Shown here piece by piece: positions 39,477 through 47,579 of a DNA stretch of 64,000 nucleotides. This stretch comes from Anaerolineales bacterium (GTDB lineage: Bacteria > Chloroflexota > Anaerolineae > Anaerolineales > UBA11579), in contig JAHBVC010000001.1 in NCBI GenBank assembly GCA_019637755.1, positions 1,144,480 through 1,208,479 on the forward strand, read 5' to 3'. The position numbers and the translations under genes were made by a program. Position 1 is the stretch's first letter, and every line of letters begins with the position of its first letter. The notes below the pieces were generated by a model. That model saw only the letters and a list, made by a program, of their open reading frames with translations. It was not told where the DNA came from and did no database searches.

Positions 39477-39518
39477 TTGGCATCGGAACTGCCAAAGTCA
39501 GGCTATTAAGCCAGTATA
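39477..39518 (-). promoter_or_regulatory. Promoter -10 box and leader palindrome of the sensor kinase
   Basis: On the minus strand TATACT (39513-39518) is followed about 18 nt later by a palindrome TTGGCA-7-TGCCAA (39477-39495), inside a leader of about 47 nt. The palindrome could be a protein-binding site or a hairpin. No good -35 is seen. Confidence 0.4.
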
Positions 39519-39540
39519 GCATGCAGCCCCCTTTCCTTGC

Positions 39541-40554
39541 TCATGCCAGCGTAGGCAATTCCAATAACAACACTTCCAGAGCCAGGCGGGCATTGCTATT
39601 GGTCTCCAACTGCGCCAGGGTGCGCTCCACCGCCTGCAGTGCGGCCGCCGCGGGCGCCAGCCCCAGTGCGCCCGCTAGGTGCTGCACCTGGGCTTGGCGA
39701 TCATAGTTGTGCAAGGGTAGCTGCGCCCCGGCTGCGGCCACCATCACATCACGCCAGAACGATAGCCATACCAGCAGTAGCTGCTTAAGCTCCTGGCGAT
39801 CTTTGCTGGCCTTTTCGGCGAAGGCAAACCGTTCCACCCGGCCAGCCGGCAACAAGGCCTCGGCCGTTGCCAGCCACTCGCGGCGCTGCTCCAACAGGGC
39901 GCCATGCGCCTGCAGCCGCAACGCCAGCCCTGGCACGCCCTGGCTGGTGGCGGCCAGCAACTGCGCTTCGGCAGCCTGCAAGCCCAGCCGGGCTTGCAGG
40001 GCCACGGCCAGCGCCTCCAGCGGCAGCGGGCGCAAGCGCACATGCTCGCAGCGCGAGACCACCGTGGCCGGCAGGCTGTCGGCATCGCGCGCCGTCAGGC
40101 ACAAGATCACCGAAGGGCCGGGCTCTTCCAGCGTTTTGAGCAAGGCATTGGCGGCTTCTTCGCTGGCCTCGTGGAAATCGAGCAGCAAGGCGATCTGGTA
40201 GCGAGCTTCCAGCGGAGTACGCGACAGCGAGCGGGTCAGGCTGCGCAGCGCATCGATCTTAATTTCGCGGTCGCCTTCCTGGCGTTCCACCAGCAACAGG
40301 TCAGGGTGCTGGGCGCGGCCAAAGCCGCGGCAAGCACGGCACTGCCCGCAAAACTGGCCGGGCGCAGGCGGCTGGGTGCAGTTAAGCGCCTGCGCCAGAT
40401 GCAGCGCCAGGCTGCGCCGCCCGATGCCGGGTGGCCCGGTGAAGAGGTACGCATGGCGTTGGCGGCCTTCTGCCACTTGGCGGCGCAACAGATCCACAGC
40501 CCAAGCATGCCCGATGAGACCCCAGTTGGTTAAAAAATCAATGGGTGCTTCCAT
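39541..40554 (-). CDS. holB: DNA polymerase III subunit delta'
   Basis: About 337 residues. Clamp-loader subunit: Walker A-like FTGPPGIGRRSLA (the usual GKT is GRR here, as in delta' proteins that do not hydrolyse ATP), a zinc module (CGQCRAC), and RYQIALLLDFHEASEEAANALLK. I place the start at the ATG of 40554; a GTG three codons up is possible. The start lies inside a perfect 12-bp hairpin, described separately. Confidence 0.9.
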   Translation of the reverse strand: MEAPIDFLTNWGLIGHAWAVDLLRRQVAEGRQRHAYLFTGPPGIGRRSLALHLAQALNCTQPPAPGQFCGQCRACRGFGRAQHPDLLLVERQEGDREIKIDALRSLTRSLSRTPLEARYQIALLLDFHEASEEAANALLKTLEEPGPSVILCLTARDADSLPATVVSRCEHVRLRPLPLEALAVALQARLGLQAAEAQLLAATSQGVPGLALRLQAHGALLEQRREWLATAEALLPAGRVERFAFAEKASKDRQELKQLLLVWLSFWRDVMVAAAGAQLPLHNYDRQAQVQHLAGALGLAPAAAALQAVERTLAQLETNSNARLALEVLLLELPTLA

Positions 40555-40567
40555 TGGAAGCACCCAT
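40541..40567 (-). repeat. Perfect 12-bp inverted repeat over the holB start codon
   Basis: The sequence ATGGGTGCTTCC, a 3-nt loop, and its exact complement. On the minus strand it is followed by TGATTTTTT. It contains the holB ATG and could act as a terminator for the gene upstream or as a translational block on holB. Confidence 0.8.
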
Positions 40568-40590
40568 TCTACTCTTTGGTCAGCAAACGC

Positions 40591-41472
40591 TTAGCGCCGG
40601 GTCTTCTTTTTAGGCGCGCTACTCTTTTTGGTCTTGGCTTTGGCCTTTGTCACCGTCTTCTTGGCAACTTTTGTCTTGGCTTTGGCCTTAGCTACCGTCT
40701 TCGTCTTAGCTTTGGCCTTAGTCTTGGCCTTGGCTACTGCCTTTGTCGCAGACTTCTTAACAACTTTCGGCTTGGCTTTAGCTTTAGCTTTAGCTACCGA
40801 CTTCGGCTTGGCTTTAACCTTGGTAGCTACTTTAGCTTTTGATTTCGGTGCAGCTTTGCTCTTTGTTGCCGCCTTAGTCTTAGGCTTCACCTTGGGCTTG
40901 GCCTTTGTGGCCGCTTTGGCCTTCGGCTTAGCAGCAGCTTTCGCCGTGGATTTTGCCGGAGGCGCTTTGGGCGCGCTGGGTGTAGCCGCCGGCGCGGGCG
41001 GGCTCACCGCGGCCATCGCCGCCGAGGGCGTCGCCATCGTTTCTGGCTTGGGTTCGGGCGCGGGCTTCACTGCGTCAGACGGCGCATCCCACGGGCGCGC
41101 CGGGCTGGGCATGCTGCTGGCCGGCTGCGGCACCGGAAGATTGCTGGCCGGTTCATCGCCAGCATCCATACCTGTGTCATCTGCCTCGGCGGCGGCGGCA
41201 AAGCCAACCGCTTCCGCCTGGCGCAGGTAGACTTCGTCGCCAGCCCGCACGGGGGCGCTCACCAAGATGGCCACATCGTCTCCCGGGAACGCCTCGGAGA
41301 CACTAGTGTGCTCAATTTGCATCGAGCGTACTTCTTCCACTAACTCTGTGCTGAAGCCGGCAATATGGATCTCATCACCCACTTTAAGCGGTGCACTGAG
41401 GCTCAACACTGCCGCACTGGGACCGCCGAAGAAATGAGTGACAACGCCAATCTTCTTCTCGTTCATCTCCAT
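40591..41472 (-). CDS. Elongation-factor-like barrel fused to a histone-H1-like Lys/Ala tail
   Basis: 293 residues. The N-terminal 85 resemble the translation-factor domain II barrel (IGVVTHFFGGPSAAVLSL, LKVGDEIHIAG, EAFPGDDVAILVS, VRAGDEVYLR), with no GTPase domain. A Pro/Ala-rich linker (about 90-150) leads to about 140 residues made almost only of Lys, Ala, Thr, Val and Pro, KAK/AKPK repeats like histone H1 and bacterial Hc1-type proteins. GGAGG lies 7 nt before the ATG. The tail should bind DNA or RNA; the barrel may contact RNA or protein. It is divergent from the helicase gene. Confidence 0.75.
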   Translation of the reverse strand: MEMNEKKIGVVTHFFGGPSAAVLSLSAPLKVGDEIHIAGFSTELVEEVRSMQIEHTSVSEAFPGDDVAILVSAPVRAGDEVYLRQAEAVGFAAAAEADDTGMDAGDEPASNLPVPQPASSMPSPARPWDAPSDAVKPAPEPKPETMATPSAAMAAVSPPAPAATPSAPKAPPAKSTAKAAAKPKAKAATKAKPKVKPKTKAATKSKAAPKSKAKVATKVKAKPKSVAKAKAKAKPKVVKKSATKAVAKAKTKAKAKTKTVAKAKAKTKVAKKTVTKAKAKTKKSSAPKKKTRR

Positions 41473-41554
41473 TGCTCTTCCTCCACAGCTGCTGGAATGT
41501 TTAAATACTATACAGCATGTGCCATGGGCTTACAACGCCAAGAATCGCTACAGG

Positions 41555-41560
41555 TACAAT
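41555..41560 (+). promoter_or_regulatory. -10 element for the helicase gene, leaderless
   Basis: TACAAT ends 6 nt before the ATG, so transcription would begin at or next to the start codon. TTACAA lies 19 nt upstream, a rather long spacer. Confidence 0.5.
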
Positions 41561-41566
41561 CACGTT

Positions 41567-43747
41567 ATGCTAGACCTTGCCGTGGGCCTGAATCCACAAC
41601 AACAACAAGCCCTGCTGGCCAGCGCCGGCCCGGTGCTCGTACTGGCCGGCCCCGGCTCGGGGAAAACTCGGGTACTCACCCATCGCATCGCCTACCTGAT
41701 CAGCGAGCTGGGGGTCAATCCCTACAACATCCTCGCGGTGACTTTCACAAACAAAGCCGCCAAGGAGATGAATACCCGCGTAGAGAATCTGCTCGGCGGG
41801 CGCCCGCGCGGCCTGACCCTGGGCACCTTTCACTCGATCTGCGCGCGCTTGCTACGCCAGGAAGCCGAGCACCTGCCGGTCAATCAGAATTTCGTCATCT
41901 ACGATAGCGACGACCAGCTCGCCATCGTGCGCCAGGCGCTCAAGGACCTCAACATTGACGAGAAGATGCACCGTGCCGGCGGGGTGCATGCCAGCATCTC
42001 CGCCGCCAAGAATGAGCTGGCCCTGCCCGAAGATATGCCCGTCAACAGCTATCGCGACGAGGTGGTGGCGCGCGTCTACCAACGCTACCAGCAGGCGCTG
42101 CTAGCCAACAACGCCATGGATTTTGACGACCTGCTGCTATGGACGGCCTACCTGCTGGACACCAACCCCACCGTGCGCCAAAAGTATGCCCAGCGCTACG
42201 AGCACATCCTGGTGGATGAATTTCAAGACACCAATCAGGCGCAATACAGCCTGCTAAAGCATTTGGCCTCAGTGCACCGCAATCTCTATGTAGTCGGCGA
42301 TACTGACCAATCGATCTACCGTTGGCGCGGCGCCGATTACCGCAACGTGATCCGCTTCGAAGAAGATTATCCCGACGCCCAGGTCATTCTGCTGGAGCAA
42401 AATTACCGCTCCACCCAGCGCATTCTGGATGCGGCGATGGCGGTGATCGATCGCAACCCGCACCGCACGCGCAAGCAGCTCTTCACCCAGCGCGGCGGCG
42501 GGGACAAGGTGATCTACCAGCAAACGCTCAACGAGCAAGAGACTGGCAAATTTATCGTGGAGACGATTGCCAGCCGCGTGGCCGAGGGCGCCCGCCTAGG
42601 CGACTTCGCCGTGATGTACCGCACCAACGCCCAATCGCGCCTGATCGAAGAAGCCTTCTTGTACGCCAACCTGCCCTATAAGCTGGTAGGCGCCCAACGC
42701 TTCTATGGCCGGCGCGAGGTGAAAGATGTCTTGTGCTATCTGCGCCTGGTGTTCAACCCCAATGACGAAGTCAGCCTTAACCGCGTGATCAACGTGCCCA
42801 CCCGGCGCATCGGCATCAAGGGCCAGGCGGTTTTGCGCACCCTGGCGCTGCAGCACAAAACCACCCCTGGCGATCTACTGATGCAATTGGGCGCCGCGCC
42901 CGAAGACCCGCGCTTCGCCCCGCTGCCTTCCCCCACCGCGCAAGCCATGGCGAAGTTCGGCACCTTGCTGGCCCACTGGCACGCCCTCGCCGAGGCGGGC
43001 AGCGAGCCAATGCAACTGATGGATCGCATCCTCCACGATGTGGATTACCACGGCTACCTGATGGCGGATGATGGGCCGGATGACGAAGCCCAGGACCGTT
43101 GGGACAACGTGCAAGAGCTGCGCCGCCTGGCCGCCGAATACAGCGGCAAAACCCTGCCAGAGTTTTTGGAGAACATCGCCCTGGTGTCAGATCAGGATAC
43201 GCTGGATGAAGCCGCCGAGGTGCCCACCCTGCTGACCCTGCACGCGGCCAAGGGTCTCGAGTTCCCCACCGTGTTCATCACCGGCCTGAATGATGGCACC
43301 CTGCCGCACCAGCGCGCCCTCGACGACCCCGAAGAAATGCAGGAAGAGCGCCGCCTGTTTTACGTGGGCATTACCCGCGCCAAGGACCAACTGATCCTGC
43401 TGCACAACATGTACAAGAGCAGTTACGGCTACGCCGAAGGCACCCTGCCCTCGCGCTTTCTAGATGATCTGCCCGATGAATTGGTGGAAGGCGGCAACCA
43501 AACCCGCCGGGAGCACCCTAACCGCCCTGACCGTTGGCAAAATCCCCGCCAGCCCAGCGCGCCGATCTTGCAGCCCAAGTTCACGCCCGGCATGAACGTT
43601 CTGCACCCTACCTGGGGCGAGGGCATGGTGTTGAACAGCCGCATCCAGGATGATGATGAGCTGGTGGATATCTTCTTCCAGGGCGTGGGCCTCAAAAAAG
43701 TGATGGCGGCCTTCGCCAATTTACAACCACTCCCTAAAGGGAAATAG
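41567..43747 (+). CDS. pcrA: UvrD/PcrA-type DNA helicase
   Basis: About 726 residues. SF1A helicase used in repair and replication: Walker A AGPGSGKTRVL, TFTNKAAKEM (Ia), DEFQDTNQ (II), GDTDQSIYRWRGAD (III), LTLHAAKGLEFP (V) and VGITRAKDQL (VI). The final 55 residues form the PcrA Tudor-like domain that binds RNA polymerase (HPTWGEGMV). The frame extends upstream, but the ATG at 41567 matches the family start; no Shine-Dalgarno, a -10 box close by. galE follows 2 nt later. Confidence 0.95.
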   Translation: MLDLAVGLNPQQQQALLASAGPVLVLAGPGSGKTRVLTHRIAYLISELGVNPYNILAVTFTNKAAKEMNTRVENLLGGRPRGLTLGTFHSICARLLRQEAEHLPVNQNFVIYDSDDQLAIVRQALKDLNIDEKMHRAGGVHASISAAKNELALPEDMPVNSYRDEVVARVYQRYQQALLANNAMDFDDLLLWTAYLLDTNPTVRQKYAQRYEHILVDEFQDTNQAQYSLLKHLASVHRNLYVVGDTDQSIYRWRGADYRNVIRFEEDYPDAQVILLEQNYRSTQRILDAAMAVIDRNPHRTRKQLFTQRGGGDKVIYQQTLNEQETGKFIVETIASRVAEGARLGDFAVMYRTNAQSRLIEEAFLYANLPYKLVGAQRFYGRREVKDVLCYLRLVFNPNDEVSLNRVINVPTRRIGIKGQAVLRTLALQHKTTPGDLLMQLGAAPEDPRFAPLPSPTAQAMAKFGTLLAHWHALAEAGSEPMQLMDRILHDVDYHGYLMADDGPDDEAQDRWDNVQELRRLAAEYSGKTLPEFLENIALVSDQDTLDEAAEVPTLLTLHAAKGLEFPTVFITGLNDGTLPHQRALDDPEEMQEERRLFYVGITRAKDQLILLHNMYKSSYGYAEGTLPSRFLDDLPDELVEGGNQTRREHPNRPDRWQNPRQPSAPILQPKFTPGMNVLHPTWGEGMVLNSRIQDDDELVDIFFQGVGLKKVMAAFANLQPLPKGK

Positions 43748-43749
43748 CT

Positions 43750-44727
43750 ATGCACATTTTCGTCACTGGCGGCGCCGGATATATCGGTTCAGCCGTTGCC
43801 ACCCAACTCCTCGCCGCCGGCCACCAGGTCACCATCTACGACTCGCTGGTAACCGGCCACCGCGCCGCCCTGCCCGCCGCGGCGCACTTCATCCAGGCCG
43901 ATCTGGCCGATCGGTCCGCACTTCAGGCCGCGCTGGCTGCGCAGCCTTATGAAGCAGTGCTGCACTTCGCCGGCTTCATTGAAGCCGGGGAGAGCATGCA
44001 AAACCCCGGCAAGTACTTTGACAATAATGTCAGTGCCTCTTTTGCTCTTCTGCAGGCCGCCCAACAAGCGGGAGTAAAACGCTTCGTCTTCTCCTCCACT
44101 GCTGCGGTCTACCGCAGCAGCGATACCCCGCTGAGCGAAGCCTCGCCACTGGGGCCGGAGAACGCCTACGGGCAAACCAAGCTGATGGTGGAAGAAGCCT
44201 TGGAATGGTATCGCCGCGCCCACGGCATGCATTTCGCCGCGCTGCGCTACTTCAACGCCGCCGGCGCCATGCCAGGGCACGGCGAAGGCCACCAGCCGGA
44301 GAGCCATCTGATCCCGCTGATCCTGCAGGTGGCGCTGGGCCAGCGCGAGCAGATTGCCATCTATGGCGAGGATTACGCCACGCCAGATGGCACCTGCATT
44401 CGCGATTACATCCATCTACAGGATCTGGCTGCCGCCCACCTGCTGGCACTCGACGCGCTGGGGGCGCGCGATCGTATGATCTACAACATCGGCAGCGGGG
44501 AGGGCTTCTCCGTGCGCCAGGTGATCGAGATGGCCCGCCAGGTCACCGGCCACCCGATCCCGGCGATCGACAGCCCGCGCCGCCCAGGTGATGCCGCGCG
44601 CCTGGTGGCCTCCCCTGCCCTGATTCAAAGCGAACTGGGCTGGAAGGCTGTACACTCCAGTTTGGAAAGCATCGTGGGCAGTGCGTGGGCCTGGCACCAA
44701 AGCCACCCACACGGATACGAAGAATGA
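43750..44727 (+). CDS. galE: UDP-glucose 4-epimerase
   Basis: 325 residues of the extended SDR family: NAD-binding TGGAGYIGS, catalytic YGQTK (Tyr/Lys), FSSTAAVY with the Ser/Thr, and the LRYFNAAGA segment. It interconverts UDP-glucose and UDP-galactose and supplies surface sugars. AAAGGGAAA precedes the ATG. It overlaps the next gene by 4 nt. Confidence 0.93.
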   Translation: MHIFVTGGAGYIGSAVATQLLAAGHQVTIYDSLVTGHRAALPAAAHFIQADLADRSALQAALAAQPYEAVLHFAGFIEAGESMQNPGKYFDNNVSASFALLQAAQQAGVKRFVFSSTAAVYRSSDTPLSEASPLGPENAYGQTKLMVEEALEWYRRAHGMHFAALRYFNAAGAMPGHGEGHQPESHLIPLILQVALGQREQIAIYGEDYATPDGTCIRDYIHLQDLAAAHLLALDALGARDRMIYNIGSGEGFSVRQVIEMARQVTGHPIPAIDSPRRPGDAARLVASPALIQSELGWKAVHSSLESIVGSAWAWHQSHPHGYEE

Positions 44728-45152
44728 GAATCTATTTCGCATGTTCCATTGTAGGCGGCCGGCAGGATGAGGCGATCTATCGCCATATCGTGCAGGCCCT
44801 GCTTGACGATGGCCACACCGTGCCCACCGCCGCGAACGCGGGTGTGTTGGCCGCGGGCGAGCCCGGCATGGAAATCGACCTGGCTCCGCAGGAAGTCTAC
44901 AGCCGCGACATTGGCTGGATCGATGATAGTGACGCCCTGATCGCCGAAGTCAGCACGCCCTCCCACGGGGTCGGCTATGAGATCGGCTACGCGCTAGAGT
45001 ATCAAAAACCGGTGCTGTGTATCTTCCGCCAAGGGGTGCGCGTCTCCAAGATGATCACGGGCAACACCAAGCCCGGCCTGACCCTGGCAGACTACGCCAA
45101 TGAGCAGGAAGCGATTGAGGATGTGCGCAACTTCCTGGCCAATTTGAGCTAG
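44724..45152 (+). CDS. Nucleoside 2-deoxyribosyltransferase-fold enzyme (DNPH1-like)
   Basis: About 142 residues. The fold and residues fit the deoxyribosyltransferase/2'-deoxynucleoside 5'-phosphate hydrolase group: IYFACSIVGGR at the N-terminus, IGWIDDSDALIAE and the catalytic Glu in GVGYEIGYAL. It may remove damaged or unwanted deoxynucleotides. Its start (44724) overlaps the galE stop (ATGA). Its stop overlaps that of the convergent kinase within CTAG. Confidence 0.85.
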   Translation: MRIYFACSIVGGRQDEAIYRHIVQALLDDGHTVPTAANAGVLAAGEPGMEIDLAPQEVYSRDIGWIDDSDALIAEVSTPSHGVGYEIGYALEYQKPVLCIFRQGVRVSKMITGNTKPGLTLADYANEQEAIEDVRNFLANLS

Positions 45153-46570
45153 GGCTTCGCCAGCGGCAGCACCACGGTAAAAATACTGCCCTCCCCCACT
45201 TTGGAATCCACCCAGATGCGCCCGCGGTGGTTCTCCACGATCGTCTTCACGATCGCCAAGCCCAACCCGGTACCGGGAATGCTCGGCAGCGCATTCGTAG
45301 CGCGGTAGAAGCGATCAAAGATCTTGCCCTGCTCCTCAAGCGGGATGCCCGGCCCGCTATCGGCCACATGCAGGATCAGTTGGTTTTGCTCACGGCGCAG
45401 CAGCACGCGCACTTCGCCGCCCGCCGGTGTGTACTTCACCGCATTGCCGATCAAGTTGGCGGCCACCTGCCCCAATTGTGTATGGCTGCCCAGCACCGCC
45501 GGGACATCCTGCGGCACGGCCAGCTTCACTGTCAGCTGCTTGTTTTCAATCTGGCCTTGTAAGGCATCCAGGCTGGCCTGCACGATCGCCGGCATGTCTA
45601 CAGGCGCCAGCTCGTCGATCAGGCCCACCTCCACGCGCCCCAGATCCAGCAGATCATCGATCAACTCGGTGGTGGTATACACACTGGTCTTGACGCGCTT
45701 GATGAATTCGGCCTGCTGCGGGTTTACCGGCCCGGCACGCTCGATCAGCTCCACATAGCCGAGGATAGCGGTCAGTGGCGAGCGCAGATCATGCGAAACG
45801 GTGTTGACAAAGTCTTTGCGTAAATGGTCCAGCTCGATCAGATTGGTAATATCCAGCAGGCTGATCGCCGTGCCGATCCCAGCGATCAGTGAAAGGCGCA
45901 CATCGTAGCTGCGCCCCGCCGGGCTCTTGATCTCAATATGAGCAGTCTCCGCCGGTGGTTTGCGCAGCAGCTCATGCAGCTCACGATTGGGGATTACGTC
46001 TTGCACCGGGCGGCCCACCGGGTCACGGCTGCCCAGCGAGAAGGCTTTGCGCATGGCCCGGTTGACCATGAGCACCTTGTGCTCGCGGTCCACCAACATC
46101 ACGCCATCATTGACTTGTTGCAGAATGCTTTCGAGTTCGGCCAGGCGCCGGGTGAGCGTGCCTGTAACGCGGCCGGTTTCCTTGCGCAGCCAGCCTTCCC
46201 AACGCCGCTTGCGCTCCAGCCCGCGGCTGGCCGCTTCCAGCAGCACCAACGGCTCGACCGGCAGGGTGAGGTAATCGACGAAGCCGAGCTGCACACCGCG
46301 CAACAACTGCTCCTGCGAGGCGTGCGCGGCCAGGAACACCACCGGCAGCGTGGGCTGTTCAGCCTTGATGCGTTCGGCCAGCTCAAACGCATCCGCGCCG
46401 GCCAATTCACCAAGGAACAATACATCGGGTTGGCTGGCCGCCAATGCCGCCTGCAATGCTGCTGTATCGAGCGCTACCTGCACGGTATACCCCGCAGGCT
46501 CCAGCACATGCTGGGCCATATGGGCAGCCAGTGGCGCTTGAGAAAGAGAGAGCAGGACTTGCTTGGGCAC
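45149..46570 (-). CDS. Histidine kinase with a receiver-like domain lacking the phospho-acceptor
   Basis: 473 residues. The N-terminal 120 have the receiver fold (QVLLSLSQAPLA; LPVVFLAAH; GFVDYLTLPVEPLVL), but where the phosphorylated Asp should be the sequence is DVLFLGELAG, with Gly. A PAS-like domain (about 145-245) precedes HisKA with VSHDLRSPLTAILGY and the ATPase domain (NLIGNAVKYT, DSGPGIPLEE, GLGLAIVKTI). The start is a GTG with TATGAT 9 nt upstream. The receiver-like domain may sense a ligand or mediate dimerisation rather than accept phosphate. Confidence 0.88.
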   Translation of the reverse strand: MPKQVLLSLSQAPLAAHMAQHVLEPAGYTVQVALDTAALQAALAASQPDVLFLGELAGADAFELAERIKAEQPTLPVVFLAAHASQEQLLRGVQLGFVDYLTLPVEPLVLLEAASRGLERKRRWEGWLRKETGRVTGTLTRRLAELESILQQVNDGVMLVDREHKVLMVNRAMRKAFSLGSRDPVGRPVQDVIPNRELHELLRKPPAETAHIEIKSPAGRSYDVRLSLIAGIGTAISLLDITNLIELDHLRKDFVNTVSHDLRSPLTAILGYVELIERAGPVNPQQAEFIKRVKTSVYTTTELIDDLLDLGRVEVGLIDELAPVDMPAIVQASLDALQGQIENKQLTVKLAVPQDVPAVLGSHTQLGQVAANLIGNAVKYTPAGGEVRVLLRREQNQLILHVADSGPGIPLEEQGKIFDRFYRATNALPSIPGTGLGLAIVKTIVENHRGRIWVDSKVGEGSIFTVVLPLAKP

Positions 46571-46579
46571 TGTTTTGAC

Positions 46580-46585
46580 ATCATA
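46580..46585 (-). promoter_or_regulatory. -10 element for the receiver-like kinase
   Basis: Minus-strand TATGAT ends 9 nt before the GTG start; no Shine-Dalgarno is present between them. Confidence 0.4.
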
Positions 46586-46615
46586 GCATGATGCCTGTTT
46601 CTAACAATGCTCTTA

Positions 46616-46643
46616 TTGACTCGGCGCACGGCGGTCATAGAAT
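46616..46643 (+). promoter_or_regulatory. Promoter of the dnaJ-htrA operon
   Basis: TTGACT, a 16-nt spacer and TAGAAT, with the ATG 30 nt downstream. It is divergent from the kinase gene. Confidence 0.65.
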
Positions 46644-46673
46644 ACACAAGAACGACCCGAGCGTAGTAACCCT

Positions 46674-47564
46674 ATGGAATACAAAGACTATTACAAAGTG
46701 CTGGGCGTAGGCCGGGATGCCAGCGCGGATGAGATCAAAAAAGCCTATCGCAAGCTGGCCCTGCAATACCACCCCGACCGTAACCCGGATGACAAAAGCG
46801 CGGAAGACAAGTTCAAAGAGGTTAACGAAGCCCATCAAGTGCTGAGTGACCCCGAAAAACGTGCCAAGTATGACCAATTGGGCAGCGCCTACACGCAATG
46901 GGAACGCGGCGGCCAACCCGGCGGGTTCAACTGGGGCCAATGGGCCAACCGCGGCGGCAACGAGCAATATGCTGACCCGGCCGACGTGTTTGGTGGCCGC
47001 ATGGGCGGCTTCTCTGATTTCTTTGAGCAGATCTTTGGTGGCGGTTTCACCCAAACCGCCACGCGCCAAAGCCGCCGCGCCCAACCCGCGCCTGCTTACG
47101 AACAAGCCATCGGCATCAGTCTCGAAGAAGCTTTTCGCGGCGGCACGCGCCTGCTGCAACTGGATGGCAAGCGGCTGGAGGTAAAGATCCCCGCTGGCGC
47201 CCAGACGGGCACCAAGATTCGCATGGCCGGCGCCGCCAATGGCAGCGACTTGTACCTGGTGGTGGAGGTTGGCGCGGATGCGCGCTTCAGCCGTGAAGGG
47301 GATAACCTGCGCTGCGAAATCACGCTGGATCTGGCCACCGCGGCCGCGGGTGGCGAGGTGCGCGTACCCACCATGGACGGCGAAGTAGTGCTGACCGTGC
47401 CGGCGGGCACGCAGCCGGGGCAATCCTTCCGGCTGAAGGGCAAGGGCATGCCCAAATTGCGCCAACCCAGCCAGCGCGGTGATCTGTTTGCGCAGGTACG
47501 CGTGCGCATTCCTAAAGTAACCAATCCTGACGAGAAGGCTTTTCTCGAAAATCTCACTCAGTAA
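46674..47564 (+). CDS. DnaJ/CbpA-type co-chaperone
   Basis: 296 residues. J domain at residues 1-70 with the HPD motif ([10 protein letters not shown]), a Gly/aromatic-rich linker, then two beta-sandwich C-terminal domains ([36 protein letters not shown]). The Cys-rich zinc domain of DnaJ is absent, so this is a class II (CbpA/DjlA-type) co-chaperone for DnaK. It precedes an HtrA-like protease by 15 nt, consistent with joint protein quality control. Confidence 0.92.
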   Translation: MEYKDYYKVLGVGRDASADEIKKAYRKLALQYHPDRNPDDKSAEDKFKEVNEAHQVLSDPEKRAKYDQLGSAYTQWERGGQPGGFNWGQWANRGGNEQYADPADVFGGRMGGFSDFFEQIFGGGFTQTATRQSRRAQPAPAYEQAIGISLEEAFRGGTRLLQLDGKRLEVKIPAGAQTGTKIRMAGAANGSDLYLVVEVGADARFSREGDNLRCEITLDLATAAAGGEVRVPTMDGEVVLTVPAGTQPGQSFRLKGKGMPKLRQPSQRGDLFAQVRVRIPKVTNPDEKAFLENLTQ

Positions 47565-47579
47565 TACCGTAGAGGACCT

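Noticed and set aside
40541-40570. A 9-codon mini-gene starting at 40570 on the minus strand
   Set aside because: It is simply the palindrome read through; no ribosome site is present, though a leader-peptide role cannot be excluded.
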